Below, one piece after another: positions 9,340 through 17,685 of a stretch of 64,000 nucleotides of DNA. Source of the DNA: JACMRP01 sp047302465 (GTDB lineage: Bacteria > Bdellovibrionota > Bdellovibrionia > Bdellovibrionales > Bdellovibrionaceae). The position numbers and the translations under genes were made by a program. The DNA lies in contig NZ_CP178621.1 in the NCBI RefSeq assembly GCF_047302465.1, positions 806,001 through 870,000 on the forward strand. Reading direction: 5' to 3'. The notes below the pieces were generated by a model that worked only from the letters and a program-made list of their open reading frames with translations, ran no database searches and was not told where the DNA came from. Within the stretch, counting starts at the first letter, position 1, and every line of letters begins with the position of its first letter.

Positions 9340-10110
9340 ATGTCTCAGCCCATTTTGTCGATCAAGAATCTGGTAAAAACGTATCCCAACGGTGTGCAAG
9401 CTCTGAAGGGTGTTAGTTTTGATGTTAAAAAAGGTGAGTTTCTAGTGATCATTGGGTTGAGCGGCTCTGGGAAGTCGACTCTCCTTCGTTGTGTGAATCG
9501 TCTTCATGATCCGACTTCTGGTCAGATCATTTTCGAAGGCAAAGATGTGGCTCAAGTTCAGGGCGAAGAGATCCGCGGTTTGCGTAAGCATATTGGGATG
9601 ATCTTCCAGCACTTCAACTTGATTCCACGTCATAGCGTTATTAGCAATGTTTTGATGGGACGTTTGGGCTTCATGGGTTCTTTCAAGAGCATCTTCGGTT
9701 TCTTCTCTCAAGAAGATAAAGACAATGCGATGAAGTACCTTAAGCTTGTAGGTATCTCTGAAAAAGCAAAAATCCGCGCTGACCAATTGTCAGGCGGTCA
9801 ACAGCAGCGTGTGGCGATTGCCCGCGCTCTGACTCAAGGTCCTTCTATTCTTCTCGCGGACGAGCCGGTTGCGAGTTTGGATCCTGCGACCTGCCACACG
9901 GTGATGGATTATCTTAAAAAGGTAAACCAAGAATTGGGCATCACTGTTATCTGTAATCTGCATTTCCTCAGTCTAGTTCGTCAGTACGCAACTCGCGTGA
10001 TCGCTTTGAAGGGCGGTCAAATCGTGTACGAGGGCAACCCGCACGATATCACTGATGAGTGGTTTGAGAAGATCTACGGCCAGGGCGCTAAAGAAGTTCA
10101 TATCAACTAA
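9340..10110 (+). CDS. phnC: Phosphonate-type ABC transporter ATPase
   Basis: 256 residues, a complete ABC ATPase: Walker A GLSGSGKST at 39-47, Q-loop MIFQHFNL, signature LSGGQQQRV, Walker B ILLADEPVASLDP, and switch His in CNLHFLS. The NLHFL form of the H-loop and the overall length fit PhnC. It energises import through the PhnE channel. It lies 20 bases after phnD and 12 bases before phnE in a five-gene operon. Confidence 0.92.
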   Translation: MSQPILSIKNLVKTYPNGVQALKGVSFDVKKGEFLVIIGLSGSGKSTLLRCVNRLHDPTSGQIIFEGKDVAQVQGEEIRGLRKHIGMIFQHFNLIPRHSVISNVLMGRLGFMGSFKSIFGFFSQEDKDNAMKYLKLVGISEKAKIRADQLSGGQQQRVAIARALTQGPSILLADEPVASLDPATCHTVMDYLKKVNQELGITVICNLHFLSLVRQYATRVIALKGGQIVYEGNPHDITDEWFEKIYGQGAKEVHIN

Positions 10111-10122
10111 GAGGGGCTATTG

Positions 10123-11160
10123 ATGAAGAACTACATTTTCCGCAGAACCTTTTTTGACAGCTTTATCTTTGCTTACTTAGCGATGGTAGGTTTGGTGGTG
10201 GTGATTCAGCCAACTCCAGAACAAATGTTGAATCTAGGCAGAAACTTTTTGTTATTTGTAATTGCGATGGTCATCGGAGCTGTTCTAAGCGCAGGCTTGA
10301 ACAAATCCAGCAACGGCGCTGCTCATACTTTGGGTGAGGCTCTGTTTGAACCTCCTTATAAGAAGGCCGCTAAAGCAGAACTTCCTTGGTATAAAACCTT
10401 CTCTGCTTGGCAGTTGATTGTATTCTTGGGAGTGACTTTTATTGTCGGCGTGAATGTAACCAAGTTCTCAATCACAGAACTTTTGAACGAAGACGGTTTT
10501 GCCGGTGCCGTTCGCCTTTTCCAAGGTTTGTTCAATCCTAACTTTGAAATTCTTCCGAAAGCTGTTTTGAACATTATCGAAACAATCTTCATGGCGTTCA
10601 TGGCAACAACATTGGCAATTCCAGTTGCTTTCGTTTTGAGCTTCTTCTGTGCGAAGAACATTATGAAGGGGTCTGTTGCTTATGCAGTTTACATGGCTCT
10701 TCGTACGTTCTTGAATTTCACACGCGCGATTGAAGCATTGATCTGGGCGATCATTTTCTCGGTATGGGTTGGTATCGGTCCTTTTGCTGGTATGCTTGCA
10801 TTGATGATCCACTCTGTGGCGTCTTTGGCAAAACAATACTCTGAGATGGTTGAGACTGTAAGCGAAGGTCCGATTGAAGGTATTCAATCGACAGGCGCGA
10901 CAAAGTTGCAAACCGTGTGGTTTGCCATCGTTCCTCAAGTGATTCTTCCTTATATTTCGTTCACCGTTTATCGTTGGGACATCAACGTACGTATGGCGAC
11001 GATCATCGGTCTTGTCGGTGGTGGTGGTATCGGTACGATGTTGATTCAGTATCAAGGACAGGCAATGTGGCCTGAAGTTGGTTGTATCATCCTTGTGATC
11101 GCGATTGTGGTTTGGGGAATGGATCAAGCTTCCGCTGTTATCCGCGAGGCTTTGAAGTAG
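10123..11160 (+). CDS. phnE: Phosphonate-type ABC transporter permease, long form
   Basis: 345 residues from the ATG at 10123, six bases after GAGGGG; a TTG at 10120 is too close to that site. It is a BPD-type inner-membrane permease with several hydrophobic helices. The cytoplasmic coupling loop is visible as EGPIEGIQSTGATKLQ. It is longer than typical PhnE (about 260-280 residues) because of an N-terminal extension with two extra membrane segments in the first 70 residues. The conserved GGGGIGTML segment near the C-terminus is characteristic of the family. It pairs with phnD and phnC upstream. Confidence 0.9.
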   Translation: MKNYIFRRTFFDSFIFAYLAMVGLVVVIQPTPEQMLNLGRNFLLFVIAMVIGAVLSAGLNKSSNGAAHTLGEALFEPPYKKAAKAELPWYKTFSAWQLIVFLGVTFIVGVNVTKFSITELLNEDGFAGAVRLFQGLFNPNFEILPKAVLNIIETIFMAFMATTLAIPVAFVLSFFCAKNIMKGSVAYAVYMALRTFLNFTRAIEALIWAIIFSVWVGIGPFAGMLALMIHSVASLAKQYSEMVETVSEGPIEGIQSTGATKLQTVWFAIVPQVILPYISFTVYRWDINVRMATIIGLVGGGGIGTMLIQYQGQAMWPEVGCIILVIAIVVWGMDQASAVIREALK

Positions 11161-11168
11161 GAAAGTAT

Positions 11169-11579
11169 ATGGCAAAAGAGATTGGCACGTACAAGTTACT
11201 CATTCGTGAAGGACACTTAGATACCTACGGCCACGTCAATAATGCCAGATACCTTGATATGTATGAAGAGGCCCGCTGGGATCTTGTCACTGGTCGTGGA
11301 TACGGCTTTAAGAAAGTGCATGACATCCAACAGGGCCCTGTGATTCTCGAAGTTAATTTGAAATTCATGAAAGAGCTTCGCCTGCGTGAGGAAATCACCA
11401 TCACCACGGAGCTCGTTGATTATCCTGGAAAAATCGGACGCCTCAAACAGCAAATGATCAAACCCGATGGCACTGTTGCCAGCGAAGCGATCTTTGTATT
11501 TGGCTTGTTTGATTTGAAAGCTCGCAAAATGATCGAGCCTACTCCTGAATGGAAAAAAGCCGTCGGTTACGAAGGCTAA
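11169..11579 (+). CDS. 4HBT hotdog-fold acyl-CoA thioesterase
   Basis: 136 residues from the ATG at 11169, eight bases after phnE; the frame is open further upstream but inside phnE. It is a 4-hydroxybenzoyl-CoA-thioesterase-type hotdog protein with the family signature DTYGHVNNARYLDM near residues 17-30, containing the catalytic Asp-type position and the helix start. It would hydrolyse an acyl-CoA in the cytoplasm. Its place between phnE and a secreted protease gives no clear functional link to either. Confidence 0.85.
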   Translation: MAKEIGTYKLLIREGHLDTYGHVNNARYLDMYEEARWDLVTGRGYGFKKVHDIQQGPVILEVNLKFMKELRLREEITITTELVDYPGKIGRLKQQMIKPDGTVASEAIFVFGLFDLKARKMIEPTPEWKKAVGYEG

Positions 11580-11602
11580 TGGAATTTTCAAGAGGCGGTC
11601 TT

Positions 11603-12505
11603 ATGCGATTGATGACGTGCCTTCTTACTTTTGTTATTTCCATCTCTATCTCTCAGGCAGCACCTTCAAATCAAGACCCTGAAAATCTTCGACTTAAATA
11701 TTTAGTCAACTATCCTACGACGACCACAGTGACTGGGAAGACCGTCACTGTTGCTATTATTGATTCCGGCGTTTCTTTACCAGCAGCGCTTCAGGAAAAT
11801 GTATTGGATGGATGGGATACATTCGAAAATCACAGCAGCACTCAGGATAAAGACGGCCATGGCACTGCGGTTGCGGGAATTGTGTTAGAACTTGCGCCGA
11901 ATGTACGTATTTTGCCGATGCGTGCTTTCTCAAACGAGATTGCTTCGCAAAAATCAGTCATGGATGCTTTTGTTCGTGCTCTTGAGTTGAAAGCCGATAT
12001 CGTGAACTGTTCTTGTTCTTTCACTGAAGAGTTTCTAAAAAAGCTCAGAGACAATGTTGGAAAAGATCTCTTCCAAAGAACTTTGCTGGTTTTTGCCGGT
12101 GGAAATGACGGGGCTTATGCCCACGAGTTTACGGAGGCCTGGGGTAATGTTCTTATTGTAGGAGCTTCCAGCCTGACGTCCTACAAGAGTCTTCCTGGTT
12201 ATTCTCGGAAGGGTCCTGGTATTGATGTGGTGGCACCAGCCGGAGACATCAACGATGGAATTGCGACCTATGCTTTGACGGGTGATCTTCGTCTGTTTAA
12301 TGGGACGTCGGCGGCGGCTCCTGTTGTGTCAAGTGCGGCAGCGCTCTTAAAAGAAATGAATCCAGCGTTTACTGGTGAAGAATTAAAAAGCGAGATCCTT
12401 CGTAAATCTTGTTCTTACGACTTGCTAAAATCTTCTGTCAAAGAAGGCAGAACTCTCAACGTTGGAAGACTTTTAGGTCTATCCAGCAGTTGTAAACCCC
12501 TATAG
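11603..12505 (+). CDS. Secreted subtilisin-family (S8) serine protease without propeptide
   Basis: 300 residues from the ATG at 11603 behind AGAGGCGG; the upstream in-frame ATG lies within the thioesterase gene. Signal peptide of about 20 residues (QAA-P). The catalytic residues are Asp54 (AIIDSG), His86 (DGHGTAVAG), oxyanion Asn168 (FAGGN) and Ser236 (NGTSAAAP). Only about 25 residues separate the signal from the catalytic domain, so the usual I9 propeptide is absent. It is the last gene of the phnDCE-thioesterase cluster (23 bases after the thioesterase stop). A role in digesting protein outside the cell is inferred from the family only. Confidence 0.9.
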   Translation: MRLMTCLLTFVISISISQAAPSNQDPENLRLKYLVNYPTTTTVTGKTVTVAIIDSGVSLPAALQENVLDGWDTFENHSSTQDKDGHGTAVAGIVLELAPNVRILPMRAFSNEIASQKSVMDAFVRALELKADIVNCSCSFTEEFLKKLRDNVGKDLFQRTLLVFAGGNDGAYAHEFTEAWGNVLIVGASSLTSYKSLPGYSRKGPGIDVVAPAGDINDGIATYALTGDLRLFNGTSAAAPVVSSAAALLKEMNPAFTGEELKSEILRKSCSYDLLKSSVKEGRTLNVGRLLGLSSSCKPL

Positions 12506-12520
12506 CGACTGGCGCAGCTA

Positions 12521-12709
12521 TTAATTGCGACGTCGTCGGCGATTTTCGGAGTCGGGCGGGGAATCCAGAGGAAAATCTATTTCAATGTCATCGCTATCCC
12601 TCGGAGTTTTCTTTGGCGGCTCCTGTTGCGGAGCCTGCTTTTCTGGTGGTTCTTTCACGGGCTGCGGAGGGGGCCGTTGCGTCGGCTCTCTTTGTTTTTC
12701 TGGATTCAC
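12521..12709 (-). CDS. Small proline/charge-rich protein, unknown
   Basis: 62 residues, with no domain I recognise. The case for a real gene is the start: GTG at 12709 is preceded by a full AAAGGAGGT six bases upstream, the strongest ribosome site in this part of the window. The protein is Pro/Gln/Lys-rich in its first half, then acidic (DSDDIEIDFP), and ends in a run of arginines. It is probably disordered and cytoplasmic, since no signal or membrane segment is seen. It is convergent with the S8 protease gene, 15 bases apart. Confidence 0.6.
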   Translation of the reverse strand: MNPEKQREPTQRPPPQPVKEPPEKQAPQQEPPKKTPRDSDDIEIDFPLDSPPDSENRRRRRN

Positions 12710-12880
12710 TTCGACCTCCTTTGATATTGCCAGTGTGCTTATGAAAGTTCGTGATTTGGCGAGGACATCTTGAAGATTCGGACATCACTAATTCTAAAGC
12801 GTCACAAGAATTACATAACCCTGGGATACGCCAGGGTTAATTTGGATCTATGAAGACATTGATTATTATTGCACCACTCT

Positions 12881-13528
12881 TCATGGGTTTTTTTGATTGT
12901 AACCGGCCTCGGGAGCCTTCGATTCCGGTGTCGGACTCGGTTTTGTCGGTGCCGGTGGCGGCGTCTCTGCCGGGCGGAATTTACTTACATACTCTGCGTA
13001 TTCCGTAAATTTGAATAACAGCTTTTGCAGCTTGGGTCGCATGGCTTCTTCTTTAAGTTGGTCATGCTCATCAAAAGCTTTATTCGCTTGGGCAAAACCC
13101 ATCATTTCTGGATAAACATGGGCACCTAGATATTCGAGGGGCTTGCGCACTTCCCACATTCCGCGATTGGTGCCCACCATGCCTGGGGACGCACCCATAA
13201 TCAGCACTTGTTTTCCGACCCAGGGTACAGGGTTTACTCGTGAAGTCCAATCAATGGCGTTTTTCAATGTTCCAGGAATCCCAGAGTTGTATTCGGGACT
13301 AGAGATGATGATGGCGTCATGGTCGGCAATGTCTTGGATGAACTTCTGAGCCGCGTCTGGGATCCCAGAGTCCGTTTCTAAATCACCATGATAAAGTGGC
13401 ATTGCATATTCATTGAACTCTTTTAAATTCACCTCGTGGCCCGAGGGAATCATCTGTGCGGCATTGCGAATGAGTTTCTTGTTGAGCGAATCTTTGCGAA
13501 ACGAGGCCGCGAACATAAGAATTTTCAT
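12881..13528 (-). CDS. NADPH-dependent FMN reductase family protein
   Basis: 215 residues with a flavodoxin-like FMN_red fold. Visible landmarks are ILMFAASFRKDSLN (phosphate-binding loop after strand 1), SSPEYNSGIPGTLKNAIDW and GASPGMVGT. Such enzymes reduce FMN, quinones, azo compounds or chromate with NADPH in the cytoplasm. The last 30 or so residues are a Pro/Thr/Lys tail not typical of the family. The ATG at 13528 follows AAAAGGAGATCCC, a good ribosome site. Confidence 0.85.
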   Translation of the reverse strand: MKILMFAASFRKDSLNKKLIRNAAQMIPSGHEVNLKEFNEYAMPLYHGDLETDSGIPDAAQKFIQDIADHDAIIISSPEYNSGIPGTLKNAIDWTSRVNPVPWVGKQVLIMGASPGMVGTNRGMWEVRKPLEYLGAHVYPEMMGFAQANKAFDEHDQLKEEAMRPKLQKLLFKFTEYAEYVSKFRPAETPPPAPTKPSPTPESKAPEAGYNQKNP

Positions 13529-13606
13529 GGGATCTCCTTTTCACAAAAGGATAAAAGAAAATCCCACGGGCGTCTTACGAGAGTGTTGAAGATTACTTCT
13601 TCATTT

Positions 13607-14380
13607 TTAGATATGCATTCTCCACAGTACTACAATAGCTAACATGCTAAGACTGATGCCGATATTTACTTTATGGCAAAGAGTCTCCATCTTTTTCTCG
13701 TAGCTTGTGTCACGCTGAACCTTATTTGGATCTACTTTAAGGCGCTTCCAGGTATGGGAAGCATAGAATGGATAGATAAAATAGAAAGATAGCGATTTGA
13801 TATGAGCTCTCGATAGGTAGCTGCGATTGTGCGCCAGCATGTGGTCAAGTACTACCACTTTTTCACGGAACTTACTAAAGCCCGCAGTGCGCGAAAGATC
13901 CTTGCGATGAAAGCTTAATGTATCAAGCACATAATCCAGGCGCTCCAAATGCATTGGAAAGTGATAAGATGCTCCAGACTTCAATACCAAGAAAAATCCA
14001 AAAACCCATTGGTGATGTTTGAATTGAATAGATTTGATATCTTCAACGGTGAAAGACACGGCGTCTTTTTCTTTAAGTTCATAAATAAGGCGCTCACCAT
14101 GGATGTGTACACGAAGGTTGGCTGTCTTTTTAAGAACCCAAGAAATATAACTCGTCAGAGTCAGCAGAAAAAATTGAAAAATGTTGCCAGCACTGAAAGC
14201 TATTTTAAAATGCCCCGAGAAAAATGGCATAATCATATTCATGAAAACGAGGAAGCTCAGAATGAAGCTTAGTGCAGAGAAGAAGTAAAGGAATGGAGTT
14301 TCCGCAAATCGGCAAGAAAGTGAGCGAGAAAGACCGTTGCGACCTTGGAGTTCGGTTTGTGATATATAAATTTTTTCCAT
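13607..14380 (-). CDS. Membrane protein with possible PH-like soluble part, unknown
   Basis: About 257 residues from the ATG at 14380 (a TTG at 14392 is also in frame). Two strong membrane segments lie near residues 30-75, a soluble beta-rich middle follows (LRVHIHGERLIYELKEKD and on), and a last membrane segment sits at the C-terminus. The middle is reminiscent of bacterial PH-like (YdbT type) domains, but this is a weak visual impression. No clear ribosome site is seen. I do not recognise a function. Confidence 0.6.
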   Translation of the reverse strand: MEKIYISQTELQGRNGLSRSLSCRFAETPFLYFFSALSFILSFLVFMNMIMPFFSGHFKIAFSAGNIFQFFLLTLTSYISWVLKKTANLRVHIHGERLIYELKEKDAVSFTVEDIKSIQFKHHQWVFGFFLVLKSGASYHFPMHLERLDYVLDTLSFHRKDLSRTAGFSKFREKVVVLDHMLAHNRSYLSRAHIKSLSFYFIYPFYASHTWKRLKVDPNKVQRDTSYEKKMETLCHKVNIGISLSMLAIVVLWRMHI

Positions 14381-14507
14381 ATATCTAAACAATAAGGTCT
14401 TTGAGGATAATTATCTACTCTCAGAGGAGACATTCCCATCTTGAGACAGAGGCATTTTGCTCGCTCTGCTCACTCGAAAGTCGGTTGTCTTCCCTCTAGT
14501 CAACTGT

Positions 14508-15329
14508 CTAAGTTCGTGCGCGTGCTTGAACGAACGAATAGAAGAAGACCGCATTTGGATCATTCGCAACTTTGGCCATTTCTTCTTTCATTCCCTCGAC
14601 GACTTCTGCGGAAACATAGTTTGCTGCGACCAATTGCTCGCTGGCACTCAGTAAAAGATCCGCCCAGTACTCTACACACTCTTTGCGGGCTTGAGGATAG
14701 CGGTTGTCCAAGAACCATGTTTTGATTTCGGTGCGAATGTCGTTGTAGCCAAGGCTCATTAGGAAATTACCAAGCTTAGCACCTACGAATGGATCGCCTT
14801 TTTGTTTCAGCTGATAGTCATTGAAAGCCATCCAGTACTTCCAAACATTCGGAGAGTACGGATCCAAGAAGAAAGACGAGTTCATCACTTCGGTGATGTA
14901 AACGAGAGAGCCCGGGCGAAGAACGCGACGAACTTCCGAAAGAACACGAATTGGATCTGGAACGTGTTCCAAAATCCAACACAAGAAAGCCCCATCAAAA
15001 GAGTTTGCATCAAACTCCATCGCAGTCGCATCCATTTCACGAAGATCAAAGCGGCCTACGGCATATGGAGTTTTCGCTAAGTTATGTTGAGCTACGGCCA
15101 ACTGTTTGGTGCTGCGATCAATTCCCGTTAAAGTCAGATCGGGGAACCGACGCAATATGATTTCACTTTGCGCGCCAACGCCGCAACCAACCTCCAAAAG
15201 ATCAGTGACATTCGAAAGATTGATGTCCTGATAAACGGTGTACTCACCAAAATGAGCTTGTTTGCGCAAACGGTTTTGTTCTTCTTCAGAAAATCCATGG
15301 AGGTAGGGAAAGGCTTTGGTTTCAGTCAT
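14508..15329 (-). CDS. SAM-dependent class I methyltransferase
   Basis: 273 residues with a class I methyltransferase core. Motif I is LLEVGCGVGAQSE, motif II region is LTGIDRS, and the post-I acidic position and the WILEHVPDP segment of motif IV follow. The C-terminal part is more variable and likely recognises the substrate, which I cannot name. The layout is similar to UbiE/Methyltransf_11 enzymes. It stands alone on the - strand between two membrane-protein genes. Confidence 0.82.
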   Translation of the reverse strand: MTETKAFPYLHGFSEEEQNRLRKQAHFGEYTVYQDINLSNVTDLLEVGCGVGAQSEIILRRFPDLTLTGIDRSTKQLAVAQHNLAKTPYAVGRFDLREMDATAMEFDANSFDGAFLCWILEHVPDPIRVLSEVRRVLRPGSLVYITEVMNSSFFLDPYSPNVWKYWMAFNDYQLKQKGDPFVGAKLGNFLMSLGYNDIRTEIKTWFLDNRYPQARKECVEYWADLLLSASEQLVAANYVSAEVVEGMKEEMAKVANDPNAVFFYSFVQARART

Positions 15330-15407
15330 CTAGAAACTCTACGCCGTGGGATCTCGGCACGTCAAAGTAGAGCCAGATTTTATGTTCTGTGACAGCTCGG
15401 TGCGGCT

Positions 15408-16040
15408 TTATTCGGGTTGTGTCAGAGCTTTTGCGCGTTGAGATGGAAACACCTTTAAGAACTCCAAGCACCGCCAAACAAGCTTTGGAATGACAACTGA
15501 GAAAAACATCATGGCCCAGAAACTGCCTTTACCGATGGCGACACGTAAAAAGAACGCATCTTCGAAAGAGGAGTTTAGGTTGATCCACAGATATATAATA
15601 GCTTTCGCCACAAAATAGACGGTCCAAACGGAGGTGTAGAATCGAAAGAAAAAATGTTTGTCTGGGGTTTGGTCTGTGTCAATTCGGCCTTGAGTTTCCG
15701 CAATCTCTTGGACAAGAGATTTATCTCTAAATAGAGAGACTCCGAAGAAAAATGCCATACACATATTTGTAATAAAGGCTTCCAGTTTAAAGAAGAAGGG
15801 GGCTTGAAGAGTTAGGTCGAATATGCCAAATGCAATTACCATCAGACTGGTGATATAGAAAAATGTGGTGGGCTTTGTTTTTCTCCGAAATTTAAGCCAA
15901 GCAAACTCCCAAATCACAACTAGAATAGAAGCGATCACGCCGGCCTTGAACCCAAAGAAGTGGTTGACCAGATAAAACCCGATCAGGGGGCCAAAGTTGT
16001 GATAGAGAAATTGGAATACCTTTACAATCGAAAGCTTCAT
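15408..16040 (-). CDS. Integral membrane protein, YciB/IspA-like
   Basis: About 210 residues from the ATG at 16040 (an in-frame TTG at 16073 would add 11 residues). It has five or six hydrophobic segments and begins with VFQFLYHNFGPLIGFYLVNH. This resembles the start of YciB/intracellular-septation-A proteins and VC0807-type relatives, although the C-terminal half is longer and divergent. It sits in the inner membrane. A function in envelope growth is known for YciB, but extending it to this protein is inference only. Confidence 0.6.
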   Translation of the reverse strand: MKLSIVKVFQFLYHNFGPLIGFYLVNHFFGFKAGVIASILVVIWEFAWLKFRRKTKPTTFFYITSLMVIAFGIFDLTLQAPFFFKLEAFITNMCMAFFFGVSLFRDKSLVQEIAETQGRIDTDQTPDKHFFFRFYTSVWTVYFVAKAIIYLWINLNSSFEDAFFLRVAIGKGSFWAMMFFSVVIPKLVWRCLEFLKVFPSQRAKALTQPE

Positions 16041-16086
16041 TGACTTCAAAAGTAGTAGCTTTTTGGTAGTCAAGCAAACCTAAATG

Positions 16087-16665
16087 CTACTTTTCACATT
16101 TTGGGTCGAGGGTAAATTCGGTAGTGGTCTTCTTTTTCCACAGGGTAAATGTCTCGTCCTGTGCTATTTCATTGATTGTCGTCGAAGGCACAAACGTAAG
16201 AGCGAACTCATCGTAGTAGAGGGCCGGGTATAAGCTTCCAAAATTTTCTATAACAAGTGCGCCGTCTTCGGCGATTTTCCACGTGCTAGCGTAGTGCGCG
16301 TATCTGTTAGCCTCAATTGTTGCTCCAACCTGATCTGGTGGATACATGCGAATATACTCGGAGTATCCAACGAAAGCTGTCCCATCGCTCTTTATGAAAA
16401 AGCTCAGGCTTGGTGTGCGGTATAGTTCCCGCCCACGTGTTTTCGTAGCCGCAGAACCGCGCACGAATGTGTAGATAGTATTGGGATCGCAAGATGGAGT
16501 TTCTTCGGTGAAGAACTGTTTATAAAATTCCAAATCGCCTTTTTCAGGGAGGACCGGGGGAATCGGGGGATGATAATATTGATAAGTCTTCTTATGAGTT
16601 TTTATTGATGGAGAGCAAGCGCTGAGCGGTAGTGTGGCTAGCAATATTAGAAGTATTTTTTTCAT
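16087..16665 (-). CDS. Lipoprotein, unknown
   Basis: 192 residues from the ATG at 16665, which follows CGGAGACTTC. Lipoprotein signal peptide with lipobox LSAC. The rest is a beta-rich domain with two further cysteines (ETPSCDP and DPKCEK at the C-terminus) that may form a disulfide. I do not recognise the domain. An in-frame upstream ATG at 16710 would put charged residues before the signal and is rejected. Confidence 0.72.
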   Translation of the reverse strand: MKKILLILLATLPLSACSPSIKTHKKTYQYYHPPIPPVLPEKGDLEFYKQFFTEETPSCDPNTIYTFVRGSAATKTRGRELYRTPSLSFFIKSDGTAFVGYSEYIRMYPPDQVGATIEANRYAHYASTWKIAEDGALVIENFGSLYPALYYDEFALTFVPSTTINEIAQDETFTLWKKKTTTEFTLDPKCEK

Positions 16666-16912
16666 GAAGTCTCCGTTGTCGTTGTTGTGGTGTCTATTGA
16701 CGAGTGCCAATAGAGCAATGGCGATGCCAGATTCAGGGGGCCTATATTGCAGCTGACGAGCTTTTTTGTGGAATTGTTCTTAGATCTAGGAATAACCCCT
16801 TACTAATTCTCAATTTTTAGAATTCAGAGGTTTAATTTTTGCGATGAGTTGAGGCCAGTTTGTGACCGGAATTACTCATGACAAGGTATGGGGCTATTGT
16901 TAGAACCCGGCT

Positions 16913-17479
16913 ATGGCTTATGCTATTAAGTGCTATTTTAGCGAAGAGACTGCGACCCCAATTCGAAGGATCTGGAAGGATTTGGCGGATTCAGGATTGG
17001 CAGAGTTTCTAAAGCAATCGGGCTCTCGACCGGGTATTACCCTGGGAACGTGGGAGAACGCTCCAGAAGGAGACCTCATTGGACTTGCCGGAGCCTTCGC
17101 AGAAGTCTGTCACGAAGTCCCGCGAGTTCTCACGTATGGCCTGGCCACTTTTCCTACAGACCCAGCTCATGTGTTTTTAGGAGTCGTCCCTTCGGATGGA
17201 CTCCTTGGTTTTCATAAAAGATTTCATGCCCTAGACCCACGTTTAAGTGCCGCTTGTTCCCTCTATTATCAGCCTGGCAGTTGGGTGCCTCATAGCACCT
17301 TGGCAATTCGCTGCAATCCCAAATACATTTCTAAGATTATGGAACGCTGTTTAGCCTACGAAACACGTATGGAAGCGCGCATAGATTCCATCGGCGTTGT
17401 GGAAATAGGAACAGCAAGGCAGATCAGCGACACGGTTTTTCACTCTATCTTTATGGACGAGGCTGAAAACTCTCTCTAA
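16913..17479 (+). CDS. 2H-phosphoesterase (LigT-like) protein with one histidine motif lost
   Basis: 188 residues. The pattern fits the 2'-5' RNA ligase/2H phosphodiesterase fold, in which two HxT motifs on facing strands form the active site. The second is intact (His127 in PHSTLAI). The place of the first reads RPGITLG, with Gly41 where His is expected. Either it is a binding or altered-activity member, or the family call is wrong. No stop-free extension exists upstream (TAG four codons before the ATG), and no clear ribosome site is present. Confidence 0.55.
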   Translation: MAYAIKCYFSEETATPIRRIWKDLADSGLAEFLKQSGSRPGITLGTWENAPEGDLIGLAGAFAEVCHEVPRVLTYGLATFPTDPAHVFLGVVPSDGLLGFHKRFHALDPRLSAACSLYYQPGSWVPHSTLAIRCNPKYISKIMERCLAYETRMEARIDSIGVVEIGTARQISDTVFHSIFMDEAENSL

Positions 17480-17634
17480 AAAGAGTGTCTCTATATGAAA
17501 CTTCTCGACGGAAGTGATAGGCTCTTCTGCCCAAAATTTTTTCGACATTCAAACACTTCATCTAAGGTCCTGTAAAAAACCTGCACATTTTTTTTAAAAT
17601 ACAGAGGACAAATTACTCTTTCTTTTTGGACCCT

Positions 17635-17661
17635 TAAGTCTGGTCTTGGCCCCGCCGATAG
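17635..17661 (+). promoter_or_regulatory. FliA (sigma-28) type promoter
   Basis: TAAG at 17635-17638, a 15-base spacer, then GCCGATAG at 17654-17661. This matches the sigma-28 pattern TAAA-N15-GCCGATAA in spacing and in seven of eight -10 bases. The predicted start would fall near 17668, followed by AGAGGTG and the ATG of the GYF-PilZ gene at 17686, a short and well-formed leader. Confidence 0.75.
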
Positions 17662-17685
17662 GGTCTATGAAGCAAGAGGTGCAGT

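Noticed and set aside
12525..12773. + strand frame of 82 codons opposite the small Pro-rich gene
   Set aside because: No ribosome site; composition mirrors the - strand gene, which has a full AAAGGAGGT.
12818..12838. ACCCTGG/CCAGGGT hairpin as terminator
   Set aside because: No T-run on either strand; it is kept only as a possible hairpin in a short gap.
12850..13008. + strand frame of about 52 codons with a signal-like start (MKTLIIIAPLFMGFFDCN)
   Set aside because: It runs antisense into the FMN reductase C-terminus and lacks a ribosome site; the resemblance to a lipoprotein start is short.
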